From Clostridia bacterium (GTDB lineage: Bacteria > Bacillota_A > Clostridia > Christensenellales > Aristaeellaceae), in contig JAFRMB010000018.1 of the NCBI GenBank assembly GCA_017430945.1, positions 1 to 64,000 on the forward strand: a DNA stretch of 64,000 nucleotides. The letters run 5' to 3'. Made by a program: the position numbers and the translations under genes. Shown here piece by piece: positions 35,759-44,321 of this stretch. The notes below the pieces were generated by a model. The model ran no database searches. It was given only the letters and a program-made list of their open reading frames with translations, and was not told the origin of the DNA. The number at the start of each line of letters is the position of its first letter. Positions within the stretch are counted from its first letter, which is position 1.

Positions 35759-36982
35759 TCAATCCTCGTATTCGTCATCGAAATCGGCCTCGGTGGCGCT
35801 TTGCCGCGCGACCTGTTCATCAAAGCCCCACGGATCGAGCCTCTCCGCCTCGACGCCGCTCATCCGCAAACGCTCCATGAGCTCAAGCGCTTCGTCCCGG
35901 GCGTCGTCGGTCACCCAGATCAGCTTCGTCGTGATGCCGGAATGCTGCATGCGCATGGCCATGTCGGCGATGCGCGTCGTGAGCCGCGCGGTCACCAGCA
36001 CCGCGCCGCCGGTGCGCTGCAGCCGCCCCAGCATCAGCATCAACACGCGTTCAAAGTCGTATGGGCTGTCGAAGACCGCGCGCAGCATGGCGTCCGGAAA
36101 GCCGGCAAAATCCGCCGGAAACTGCGCCGAAAGCTCGGACGGATGCGCGCTCACCAGCGGCATGCGCACGGGGTAGCCGGCATCCAGCTGCGCCTTGGCC
36201 GCGTCCAGCGCCGCCTCGCAAATGGCGTCCTCGATCGTCAGCTGCTGATCCCGAAGAGCCGTGATCTGCTGAAGATCCGGTATGATCAGCGTGTCCGGCC
36301 TGGCGCTCTCCTCAAATGTGCGCACCACCAGCTCGCGCTTTCTGAGCGACAGCTTCCAGTGGACGCGCTTGAGCTCGTCGCCGTCCTGCCAGGCGCGCAC
36401 GTCAGAGGGCGACGCGGTGTCTTCGGTGGCTGTGGACCGGAATTCCGGGCCCTCATCCACGTTCTTCAGCAGCATCGGCGCCTTCCTGGATACCTTCGGC
36501 AGCACCTCCATGCGCACGAGTTTCATAGCTGGCGTGCGGGAGAGCCTGAACAATCCGAACACATCCGACGCGCTGATGCGCGTCACGCCCGCCTCGTAGA
36601 CGCCCCGGTGGGGGCACGGGATCACATGTCTGAACGCACGGGAAACATAGGGCGGCGTGTACACGTTGATCTCCTGGGTCCCGGAATAGGCGGACGGCAC
36701 GCTCAGCTGGATGCGCACGGTGCCCGCCGGCAAAAGCGACGCGTGCCGCACCGTGAACACGCACATCATCTGCTCGCCGCGCGTCACCCTCGGCCGGACG
36801 CCCTTGAGCGTCAGCCGGAGCGTCCAGATCGTCCACAGCACCGAGATCAGACTGAGGAGCAGCATCACGGCCAGCATCAGAAACATGAGATAGTAGATCT
36901 TCGTGCCCGTGCTCAACCCGGCCGCCAACAGCGCGCCCATGCAGAGCAGGTAGCCCATGCGCCGGGCGTTCAGAATAGTCAT
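35759..36982 (-). CDS. DUF58 domain protein
   Basis: A 407-residue protein with two N-terminal transmembrane helices (about 8-55), then a beta-rich region and the DUF58 signature around EFRSTATEDTASPSDVRAW and KRVHWKLSLRKRELVV (about 190-225). A von Willebrand A-like fold follows. Such proteins are encoded beside MoxR ATPases throughout bacteria and are thought to be assembled or activated by them. It ends 3 bases before the transglutaminase ATG and starts 30 bases after moxR. Confidence 0.92.
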   Translation of the reverse strand: MTILNARRMGYLLCMGALLAAGLSTGTKIYYLMFLMLAVMLLLSLISVLWTIWTLRLTLKGVRPRVTRGEQMMCVFTVRHASLLPAGTVRIQLSVPSAYSGTQEINVYTPPYVSRAFRHVIPCPHRGVYEAGVTRISASDVFGLFRLSRTPAMKLVRMEVLPKVSRKAPMLLKNVDEGPEFRSTATEDTASPSDVRAWQDGDELKRVHWKLSLRKRELVVRTFEESARPDTLIIPDLQQITALRDQQLTIEDAICEAALDAAKAQLDAGYPVRMPLVSAHPSELSAQFPADFAGFPDAMLRAVFDSPYDFERVLMLMLGRLQRTGGAVLVTARLTTRIADMAMRMQHSGITTKLIWVTDDARDEALELMERLRMSGVEAERLDPWGFDEQVARQSATEADFDDEYED

Positions 36983-37012
36983 CGTTTCGACAGCACCCCA
37001 CGTAATCGTCTT

Positions 37013-37960
37013 CTATTTGGCCTTCACGGGCACCTGCACCGAACCCATCACGCTCGCGAGCACCCGCTGCGCGGTCATGTTGCGCATGCGCGCTTCCGGC
37101 GAGAGCACCAGCCGGTGGGCCAGCACCGGCTCCGCCATGCGCTGCACGTCGTCCGGCTTCACGAAATCGCGTCCGTCGAGAAGCGCGCTCGCCTGCGCCG
37201 CCCGCAACAGCGATATGGCCGCCCGGGTGGAGACGCCGAGCTGCAGCGCGGCGGACTTGCGGCTCGCCGCGGCGATGGCCGACACGTAGATGCGCACCTC
37301 CTTTGAGGTGTACACCTTTTCGACCTCCTGCTGGAGCCGGATGATGTCCAGGCTTGAGCAGATGGGCCGCAGTTCTTCCATGGGACGCGCGGAACCGGTG
37401 TAGCGCTCGAGGATATCGGCCTCCTCTTCCGCGGTCGGATAGCCGATGGCGATGCGCATGAAGAAGCGGTCCAGCTGCGCCTCGGGCAGTGGGTAGGTGC
37501 CCACGAAGTCCACCGGGTTCTGCGTCGCCAGCACGATGAACGGCTGCGGCATGGGATAGGTCACGCCGTCTACGGAGACCTGTCCCTCTTCCATGACCTC
37601 CAGAAGCGATGACTGTGTCTTGGGCGACGTGCGGTTGATCTCGTCCGCCAGCACCACCTGGCTCATGATCATGCCCGGTCGGTATTCCAGCTCTCCGGTC
37701 TTGAAATTCGCGATGGAAAAGCCCGTGACGTCGGACGGCGTGATATCGGGCGTGAATTGTATGCGCTTGAAGGAGCAGTCCAGCGACCGCGCGAGCGCGC
37801 TGGCCAGCGTGGTCTTGCCCACGCCGGGAACGTCCTCGATCAGCACATGTCCCCGGCAGAGCAGCGCGATCATCATCAATTCGACCGCCCGCTCCTTGCC
37901 TACGATCACCTTGCCGACATTCTTGGTCAGCATCTGCGCAAAGCGCTGTGTCACCTGCAT
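37013..37960 (-). CDS. MoxR-family AAA+ ATPase
   Basis: A 315-residue AAA+ chaperone-like ATPase of the MoxR (APE2220/YeaC-like) group. Walker A is DVPGVGKTTLA at about 41-51, Walker B is LADEINR at about 106, sensor 1 is ATQNP at about 150, and YPLPEAQLDRF follows. It acts in the cytosol on its partner DUF58 and transglutaminase proteins. It is the first gene of the operon, with its own promoter divergent from that of acpS. Confidence 0.95.
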   Translation of the reverse strand: MQVTQRFAQMLTKNVGKVIVGKERAVELMMIALLCRGHVLIEDVPGVGKTTLASALARSLDCSFKRIQFTPDITPSDVTGFSIANFKTGELEYRPGMIMSQVVLADEINRTSPKTQSSLLEVMEEGQVSVDGVTYPMPQPFIVLATQNPVDFVGTYPLPEAQLDRFFMRIAIGYPTAEEEADILERYTGSARPMEELRPICSSLDIIRLQQEVEKVYTSKEVRIYVSAIAAASRKSAALQLGVSTRAAISLLRAAQASALLDGRDFVKPDDVQRMAEPVLAHRLVLSPEARMRNMTAQRVLASVMGSVQVPVKAK

Positions 37961-38057
37961 AGCTCTGTCTCCTGATCGTAATCGTTCGTCCCGGCATTTG
38001 ACGTGCGACGGCTCCGTGCGGATCCGTCGGGCGGCATGCCGAAAAACATCTGATTTT

Positions 38058-38086
38058 AGTATACAGATTCATGCGTTGATTTACAA
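38058..38086 (-). promoter_or_regulatory. Promoter of the moxR operon
   Basis: Minus strand: TTGTAA (38086-38081), 17 bases, TATACT (38063-38058). Divergent from the acpS promoter, with the two -10 boxes about 55 bases apart. Confidence 0.6.
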
Positions 38087-38113
38087 GGAAATCTGTGCAA
38101 ATGCCCCGTTATG

Positions 38114-38122
38114 TGCTATAAT
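38114..38122 (+). promoter_or_regulatory. Extended -10 promoter of acpS
   Basis: TGCTATAAT (38114-38122), 65 bases before the acpS start. Confidence 0.6.
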
Positions 38123-38186
38123 GTTTAAAAAGGGGCCGCAATTTGGCCGCAAATGGCGGCTTGAGGCACAGCGGGAGGAGAGGCGC

Positions 38187-38567
38187 ATGATCCACGGCAA
38201 CGGAATCGACCTGTGCGAGATCCGGCGGATCGAGGCCGCCATACAAAACCCGCACTTTCTGGAGCGCGTCTATACGCAGCGCGAGCGCGAGCGCATCGAC
38301 GGGGCGGCCGGTGTGCGCCAGGGCGAGATCGCAGCCGGCCTGTTCGCCGCGAAGGAGGCTGTCGCCAAGGCGCTGGGCACGGGCTTTGACGGATTCGGCC
38401 CTCAGGATATCGAGATCACGCCGGGCGCTTCGGGGCAGCCGGTCTGCACGCTGCGCGACGGCGCCGGGGCGCGCGCGGCGGCGCTGGCGGGCGCGCGGTA
38501 CCGCCTGTTCGTATCAGTGACCCATGAGGCCGGCTTGGCCGCTGCCATGGCGATCCTGGAGGGCTGA
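38187..38567 (+). CDS. acpS: Holo-[acyl-carrier-protein] synthase
   Basis: A 126-residue 4'-phosphopantetheinyl transferase that loads the coenzyme A arm onto acyl carrier protein for fatty acid synthesis. GNGIDLCEIRRIE at the N-terminus carries the metal-binding Asp, and FAAKEAVAKALGTG at about 52-65 is the second signature. SVTHEAGLA is the C-terminal conserved block. The ATG at 38187 follows GGGAGGAG; the long open frame before it covers the divergent promoter region and moxR. It precedes nnrD/E, a very common pairing. Confidence 0.95.
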   Translation: MIHGNGIDLCEIRRIEAAIQNPHFLERVYTQRERERIDGAAGVRQGEIAAGLFAAKEAVAKALGTGFDGFGPQDIEITPGASGQPVCTLRDGAGARAAALAGARYRLFVSVTHEAGLAAAMAILEG

Positions 38568-38641
38568 CCGATCCCCTTTGTGAAAGCCGCAGACCGCTCG
38601 ACCGAGCCCGTCCTTTTCGCTCTTAAAGAGGAGGTTGTTGC

Positions 38642-40156
38642 ATGAGATCCCTGATCACCCCGCAGGCCATGCGCGACATGGAACAGCGATACTTTCGCGA
38701 GACCGGCACGCCCTCCATCGACCTCATGGAGCGCGCCGCCAGGGCGTTATGCGACGGCATACTGCGCCGATACGGGCGCGGCAGGACCGTGTTCTTCGCC
38801 TGCGGGCCGGGCGGCAACGGCGGCGACGGTCTCGCGTGCGCCAGGATGATCCGGCAGCTGGGCGGTCAGGCCGCCATATTTACCGCAGGGCCGGTCCGGT
38901 CGGCGGATGCCGTGGAGAACCTGCAGCTGGCGCGTCAGAGCGGCGTGCTCGAACGCACCCTGGACGAATGCGGCGAAGCGCCGGATATTTGGGTGGACGC
39001 CCTGTACGGCACCGGATTGTCCCGCGGGCCGGACGGCGAGGCGGCGCGGCTCATCGACCGCATGAACGCCGACCGGTCGCGGGGAAGCGCCGTCGTGGCG
39101 GTCGACATCCCATCCGGCCTGCACGGGCTCACCGGCAGCGCTTGGCGGCCCTGCGTGCAGGCGGACGTGACATTCACGTTCCAGTATGCCAAGCCCGGCT
39201 GCTTCATGGGTGACGGGCTCGAGGCCGCCGGCCAGGTGGAGGTGCTGGACATCGGCATACCTGACGGGATGTATCCCGAGGATCAACCCGCGCTGGTGGA
39301 CGACGACGATGTGCGCCGCGCGCTGCCGAAGCGCCGCCGCAACACCCACAAGGGGCATTTCGGACACCTGATGATCGTCGCCGGCAGCGTTGGCATGGCC
39401 GGCGCAGCGGCGATGGCGGCCGGCGCGGCGCTTCGCACGGGCGCCGGGCTCGTGACCGTCGCCTGTCCCGCGCCGGTGGTCCCCATCGTCCAGACGCTCG
39501 CTCCATGCGCCATGTGCATCCCCCTGCCGGACGTGGACGGCGCACTGTCCGAGGAAGCGGTGCAGCCCCTGAACGACGCGCTCCAGGGCAAACAGGCTCT
39601 GGTCTGCGGCTGCGGACTGTCGAGGCGCTGCGCGCCGGAGGTCATCCGCCTTTTGATGGCCTGCGGCCTGCCGGCGCTTTTCGACGCGGACGCGCTGAAC
39701 CTGATCGCCGACGACGCTTCGCTGAAGCGGGCCCTCCGTCCCCACCACCTGATCACGCCCCACCCGGGCGAGGCGCGCCGGCTCCTGGGCCGCGCGCTCA
39801 CCGATCCCATCGAGGACGCCTACGCGCTGCGCACGATGAACTGTCAGGTCCTGCTCAAGGGCGCGGCCAGCGTGATCCCGGTGGGCGGCCGCGCGATGAT
39901 CTCGACGAGCGGCGGCTGCGGCATGGCACGGGGCGGGTCGGGCGACTGCCTGTCCGGCATCATAGGCGCGCTGATGGCCCAGCGCGCGGCGGATCGCTCC
40001 GGCCTCTCAGGTCCGGCGCTCGCCGAATGCGCCGCCGTCGGCAGTGAGCTCCACGGGCTGGCAGGCGAGGCGGCCCAGGCCCGGTTAGGCATACGCGGCA
40101 TGACCGCCATGGATATCGTCGGGTCGCTGCCGCAGGTGCTGATGCGCTATGAATAG
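38642..40156 (+). CDS. nnr: Bifunctional NAD(P)HX epimerase/dehydratase
   Basis: A 504-residue metabolite-repair enzyme. Residues about 1-215 are the YjeF N domain (NAD(P)HX epimerase, NnrE), with CGPGGNGGDGLACAR at about 59-73 and VDIPSGLHG. Residues about 225-504 are the carbohydrate-kinase-like NnrD domain that dehydrates S-NAD(P)HX with ADP or ATP, with KGHFGHLMIVAGS, TPHPGEARRLLG and GGSGDCLSGI. It restores damaged NADH and NADPH. AGAGGAGG is 7 bases before the ATG. The end overlaps the next gene by 8 bases. Confidence 0.95.
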   Translation: MRSLITPQAMRDMEQRYFRETGTPSIDLMERAARALCDGILRRYGRGRTVFFACGPGGNGGDGLACARMIRQLGGQAAIFTAGPVRSADAVENLQLARQSGVLERTLDECGEAPDIWVDALYGTGLSRGPDGEAARLIDRMNADRSRGSAVVAVDIPSGLHGLTGSAWRPCVQADVTFTFQYAKPGCFMGDGLEAAGQVEVLDIGIPDGMYPEDQPALVDDDDVRRALPKRRRNTHKGHFGHLMIVAGSVGMAGAAAMAAGAALRTGAGLVTVACPAPVVPIVQTLAPCAMCIPLPDVDGALSEEAVQPLNDALQGKQALVCGCGLSRRCAPEVIRLLMACGLPALFDADALNLIADDASLKRALRPHHLITPHPGEARRLLGRALTDPIEDAYALRTMNCQVLLKGAASVIPVGGRAMISTSGGCGMARGGSGDCLSGIIGALMAQRAADRSGLSGPALAECAAVGSELHGLAGEAAQARLGIRGMTAMDIVGSLPQVLMRYE

Positions 40157-40640
40157 CCGCTTTGCCGCGCAGGTGCGCGAGGCTGCGCAGGCGCTGCTGC
40201 CGGTCGGCGCGATGCTCCGCCGGGATCGCGGCGATGCGCTCTTCGTGACCGACGCGATCCGACGCGCGCCCGGGGTCGACTGGCCGGCGGCGTTCGAGGC
40301 CGCGGGTTTTCTCTGCGACTGTTCGGAGGGACCGGCACGCCTGACACCCGGTGCTCTCTGGCACGCCCGGCTGGCGGACAGCTTTCCGGATCCGCCGAAT
40401 GCCCTGTGCGCCGCACTCAGGCGCTTCGACGGCCCGCCCGACGATGTTTCGCTGCGTCTGTTCGCCCGCGCCGTCAAGGCGCTCGACAGCACAGCGCCCG
40501 ATCCCGATTGTGAGCGCCTGCTGCGGCAGCGCGCCGCCGCCGTCCTTCGCACGCCCGGCTGCCCCGGCGGCAGCCTGTACGCCTGTGCGCTGGCCGTTCA
40601 CCTGATGGTTACCGAAAGTGAAGGAGACGATCTGCGATGA
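40149..40640 (+). CDS. Hypothetical protein, coupled in the nnrD/E operon
   Basis: A 163-residue protein I do not recognise. It is Ala- and Arg-rich, with no signal peptide or membrane helix and several Cys (DCSEG, PDCERLL, GCPGG). It looks mostly helical. Its ATG lies inside the end of nnrD/E (8-base overlap) and its stop overlaps the UPF0173 start by 4 bases. Position and uninterrupted length support a translated gene, but nothing suggests a function. The Arg-Ala bias is also what a GC-rich spurious frame would show; the double coupling is the main argument for it. Confidence 0.65.
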   Translation: MNSRFAAQVREAAQALLPVGAMLRRDRGDALFVTDAIRRAPGVDWPAAFEAAGFLCDCSEGPARLTPGALWHARLADSFPDPPNALCAALRRFDGPPDDVSLRLFARAVKALDSTAPDPDCERLLRQRAAAVLRTPGCPGGSLYACALAVHLMVTESEGDDLR

Positions 40641-41260
40641 AGCTTCGATGGCTGGGACACTCGTGTTTCAAGATCACACTGGACAACGGCAGGGTGCTGG
40701 TGACCGACCCATTCGACGCCACGGTGGGCTATCCCCCGCTGCAGGTCGTCGCGGATGTCGCGCTTTCCAGCCACGGCCACTTCGATCACAACTGCTTTGA
40801 CGCCCTGCAGGGCGACTTCAGGATCATCGATCGCCCTGGCACCTACGACTGCTACGGCGCCCGGATCACCGGCGTGCACAGCTTCCACGACGATGTCCGC
40901 GGCGCTAAGCGCGGGGACAACACCATCTTCGCCATCGAAGCGGACGGGGTCAAGATCGTGCACCTGGGCGACCTCGGGCACTTGCCCGACACGAAAGAAC
41001 AGGATGATCTCATCCGCGGCGCGGACGTACTGCTCATCCCCATCGGCGGCACCTTCACCATCACCACCCCGCAGGCGGTCGAACTCATCGGGCGCTTCGC
41101 GCCGCGCTGCGCCATCGCCATGCACTTCAAAAACCGCTTCTGCGGCTTCCCTGTCACCGACAGCCGCGAATTCATGCGGCTGACAGGTGCGGGCACGCTC
41201 GACAATACCATCGACCTGTCGGCGGAGGTGCCTGCCGGCTGCTTCGTCATGGACATTTGA
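40637..41260 (+). CDS. UPF0173 metal-dependent hydrolase (metallo-beta-lactamase fold)
   Basis: A 207-residue member of the UlaG-like/UPF0173 group. LRWLGHSCFKI opens the fold, SSHGHFDHN at about 44-52 is the HxHxDH-type metal motif, VHSFHDD is at about 75, and HLGDLGH at about 112 is conserved. The substrate is unknown. Its ATG overlaps the stop of the hypothetical gene (ATGA), so it belongs to the acpS-nnr operon. The sugar kinase gene follows after 15 bases. Confidence 0.88.
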   Translation: MKLRWLGHSCFKITLDNGRVLVTDPFDATVGYPPLQVVADVALSSHGHFDHNCFDALQGDFRIIDRPGTYDCYGARITGVHSFHDDVRGAKRGDNTIFAIEADGVKIVHLGDLGHLPDTKEQDDLIRGADVLLIPIGGTFTITTPQAVELIGRFAPRCAIAMHFKNRFCGFPVTDSREFMRLTGAGTLDNTIDLSAEVPAGCFVMDI

Positions 41261-41275
41261 GGAGGAGGTTCGAAC

Positions 41276-42724
41276 ATGCTGTACATGGGCATCGACGTCG
41301 GGACCCAGGGCGTGCGCTGCGTGGTGTCGGATGAGCGCGGGAACATCGCCGCGGCCAGATCCGTCCCCTTCAAGCGCATCAATGTCGCCCAGACCGCCGG
41401 CTGGCAGGAGCAGTCGCCTGACGACTGGTGGGCCGCCGCCGATTTCGCCATATCAGACTGCATGGTGCAGCTTCGACTGGCGGGACACAGGGCCGACGAC
41501 GTGGCCGCCATCTCGATCGACGGGACCAGCGGCACCGTCGTCCCGCTCGGCGAAGACATGAAGCCTCTCATGAACGGCATCATGTACAACGACCCGCGCG
41601 CACGCGCCGAGGCCGTGCAGGTGCGCTCGGTGCTCAGCGCGCAGGAGAAGCGGCTGGGCTACGCGTTCGGGGCATCCTTCTCGCTGCCACGCATACTCTG
41701 GGTAAAGCAGAACCGGCCCGATATCTACGAAAAGACACGGCTGTTCGCGCATCAGGCCGATTACATCGCCGGCGGCCTCTGCGGCGAATACGCGGCTTCC
41801 GATTATTCAAACGCCCTGAAGACCGGTTACGATCTCATGGGCCGCCGCTGGCCGGACGAGCTGACGACGCTGTCGCTGGACAGATCAAAGCTGCCGCGCA
41901 TCGTCGCGCCCGGCGCGCCCATCGCGCCTTTGACCGCTGAGGCAGCAGACCGGCTCGGCCTGAGCCCCCGAACGATGGTGGTCGGCGGATCCACCGACGG
42001 CTACGCCGCGGCGCTGGCGACCGGTGCGGTCACGCCGGGAAGCTGGGCCTCTATCATTGGCACCACGTTCGTCCTGAAGGGCGTGACGCGTGAGTTGGTG
42101 CTGGATCCCAGCGGCGCCAGCTATTCCCACCTGTTGCCCGACGGCGCGTGGCTGCTGGGCGGCGCAGGCAACATCGGCGGGCGCACGTTGAACGCCGTCG
42201 CAAACGGCAGGCCATTCGACGCGCTCAACGCCGAGGCCGAATCATTGATCCCCACCGGCGTGCGCTGCTATCCCCTGCCCGGCAAGGGCGAGCGCTTTCC
42301 CTTCGTGTTGCCCGACTGCGAGCCGTTCTACGTGGGCGATATCACCGGCGGCAGGCTCTACCCTGCTGTGATGGAGGGCGTCGGCTTTGCAGAGCGACTG
42401 ACGTTCGACCGCATGGAAAAGCTGGGCTGCGAGGTCGGCGACACCATCTTCGCCGCCGGCGGCGCGTGCCGGAGCGACCTCTGGCTGCGCATACGGGCCA
42501 GCATACTGGACCGGCAGCTGCGCGTGCCCGCCGTGGTGGACGCGGCCATGGGCTCGGCGCTGTTGGCCGCCTCCGGCGATCTGGGCGGCCTGGACCGCGC
42601 CGCAGCGCAGATGGTGCGCTTCGACAAGACCGTGGATCCCGATCCCGCGCTCGTCGGCGCCTATCGGGATATCTACGGCCGGTTCCTGAGCGACATCCAT
42701 AGTTTTTACGGCGTGGAGGTTTGA
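41276..42724 (+). CDS. FGGY-family sugar kinase (xylulokinase- or D-ribulokinase-like)
   Basis: A 482-residue kinase of the FGGY fold. GIDVGTQGVRCVV is the ATP phosphate loop of domain I, AISIDGTSGTVVPLG with MYNDPRA forms the sugar-binding region (about 80-105), GGSTDGYAAAL lies near 237, and AAGGACRSDLW is the domain II adenosine motif near 396. It phosphorylates a ketopentose or similar sugar. The IDGTSGT...YNDPRA arrangement reminds me of D-ribulokinases as much as of xylulokinases, so I leave the substrate open. GGAGGAGG precedes the ATG. The phosphohexomutase gene follows with no gap. Confidence 0.85.
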   Translation: MLYMGIDVGTQGVRCVVSDERGNIAAARSVPFKRINVAQTAGWQEQSPDDWWAAADFAISDCMVQLRLAGHRADDVAAISIDGTSGTVVPLGEDMKPLMNGIMYNDPRARAEAVQVRSVLSAQEKRLGYAFGASFSLPRILWVKQNRPDIYEKTRLFAHQADYIAGGLCGEYAASDYSNALKTGYDLMGRRWPDELTTLSLDRSKLPRIVAPGAPIAPLTAEAADRLGLSPRTMVVGGSTDGYAAALATGAVTPGSWASIIGTTFVLKGVTRELVLDPSGASYSHLLPDGAWLLGGAGNIGGRTLNAVANGRPFDALNAEAESLIPTGVRCYPLPGKGERFPFVLPDCEPFYVGDITGGRLYPAVMEGVGFAERLTFDRMEKLGCEVGDTIFAAGGACRSDLWLRIRASILDRQLRVPAVVDAAMGSALLAASGDLGGLDRAAAQMVRFDKTVDPDPALVGAYRDIYGRFLSDIHSFYGVEV

Positions 42725-44065
42725 ATGAGCATTTTCAAGGACTGCGATATCCGCGGCGTCTATCCGGTGGAGATCGACGAGGCGGCCGCCTTCCGCATCG
42801 GGCAGGCGCTTGGCGCGCTGCACACCGGCGCACGGATGGCCGTGGGCGGCGATGTGCGCCGGTCCACGCCGGCGCTGAAGGCGGCATTCATCGAGGGACT
42901 CACCCGCTGCGGCGTCCATGTGACGGACATCGGCACAGTGCCCACGCCCGCCCTGTATTGGGCCCTGGCCAACCTGGATCTGGACGGCGGCGCGACCGTG
43001 ACCGCGAGCCACAATCCCCCGAAGTATAACGGCATCAAGTTCATGTTCGGCGGCGAGCCCGTCAACCGCGCGATCATCGATGCGGTCGAGGCCGCTTATG
43101 ACGCCGGCCGCTTCCCCGACGTGCCCGGCAGCGTGACGTGCATCGACATACTGCCCGACTACCTTGCGTCCCTGAAGGCGCGCTTTGTCGCAAAAAAGCG
43201 CCTGAAGGTCGTCGTGGATGCCGGCAACGGCGCCATGAGCGGCATCGCTCCGTCGGCCTTCCGACAGAGCGGCTATGAGGTCGTCGAACTGTTCTGCACG
43301 CCGGACGGAACGTTCCCCAACCGCGACCCGAACCCCGCCGAATACCGCCACCTCGGCGCCGTGAGCGCGAAGGTGGTCGAGACGGGCGCCGATCTCGGCG
43401 TAGCCTTCGACGGCGATGGCGACCGCGCGGTGTTCATCGACGAGACCGGCACGCCCGTCCAGAACGAGCGGTCGCTTACGCTTTTCATACGACACCTGTT
43501 GAAAGATCGGCCTACGCCGGTGGTGTACGATCAAAAATCCTCTTCCGCGGTCAAGCGCGCCACGCTGGCCATGGGCGGCACGCCGGTGCCGGAGCGCAGC
43601 GGGCATTCGTTCATCAAACGCCGCTTTCTTGCGCTCGGTGCAGCGGTCGCCGGCGAGGTCAGCGGGCACTTCTTCTTCGGCGAGCTGGGTTACGATGACG
43701 GCCTGTTCGCCGCGTTGATGATGGCGGATATCGTCGCCGGGTCCGGCAGGACGCTCTCCGCGCTTACAGCGGACATCGTCTGCCCGCCCATCACCCCGGA
43801 CCTGCGCGTGCACTGTCCCTACGCCGAACAGGACGACTGGCTCCGGCGCATCGAGCGCCTGTCCGATCATGTGCCCTGCGAGGTCAGCCGCCTGGACGGC
43901 GTGCGGCTGGATCTTCCGGACGGCTGGCTGCTGGTGCGAAAGTCCGTCACCGCCGAGCAGATCACCCTGCGCGCCGAGGCAGATACCCCCGAGCGCCTGA
44001 GGGAGATCCTGGAGATGGCGGCGAGCGTCCTGCCGGAGGAAGCGCGGGAGGCGCTGCTGAAGTGA
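42725..44065 (+). CDS. Phosphomannomutase/phosphoglucomutase
   Basis: A 446-residue alpha-D-phosphohexomutase that interconverts hexose 6- and 1-phosphates. The phosphoserine loop is TASHNPP with S95, the metal loop is DGDGDR at 229-234, and the sugar-binding loop is GEVSGH. It belongs to the ManB/AlgC-like group and would provide mannose- or glucose-1-phosphate for glycans. GGAGG at 42715-42719 precedes the ATG, which touches the kinase stop. All catalytic motifs are intact, unlike the homologue at 59065. Confidence 0.94.
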   Translation: MSIFKDCDIRGVYPVEIDEAAAFRIGQALGALHTGARMAVGGDVRRSTPALKAAFIEGLTRCGVHVTDIGTVPTPALYWALANLDLDGGATVTASHNPPKYNGIKFMFGGEPVNRAIIDAVEAAYDAGRFPDVPGSVTCIDILPDYLASLKARFVAKKRLKVVVDAGNGAMSGIAPSAFRQSGYEVVELFCTPDGTFPNRDPNPAEYRHLGAVSAKVVETGADLGVAFDGDGDRAVFIDETGTPVQNERSLTLFIRHLLKDRPTPVVYDQKSSSAVKRATLAMGGTPVPERSGHSFIKRRFLALGAAVAGEVSGHFFFGELGYDDGLFAALMMADIVAGSGRTLSALTADIVCPPITPDLRVHCPYAEQDDWLRRIERLSDHVPCEVSRLDGVRLDLPDGWLLVRKSVTAEQITLRAEADTPERLREILEMAASVLPEEAREALLK

Positions 44066-44255
44066 AACGGGCGTTGTGCGTATCGGCGGCTCTGCTTCGT
44101 CGATCTCGAGACGGGTGGGATCAGCCCGCTGATCGACAGGCTCGGCACGAATGACGCCGGTGGAGACGTATCGATCGTACCGCTCGATCTCTGCGACACC
44201 CGCTGCCGTCTCGTCTGGCTGTCGTAGCGGGCAGGCCGTCCGGAAAACACTATAA

Positions 44256-44288
44256 ACAGGCAGGGGCTCTCTTCGAGTCCCTGCCTGT
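44256..44288. terminator. Convergent hairpin between the phosphohexomutase and Fic genes
   Basis: ACAGGCAGGG (44256-44265) pairs with CCCTGCCTGT (44279-44288), extended inward by GCTC-GAGT. A 14-bp stem with no T-run. The other 190 bases between the two stops hold nothing I recognise. Confidence 0.6.
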
Positions 44289-44321
44289 GTTCGTGATATC
44301 GCGAACATATCGTTGCCTTCG

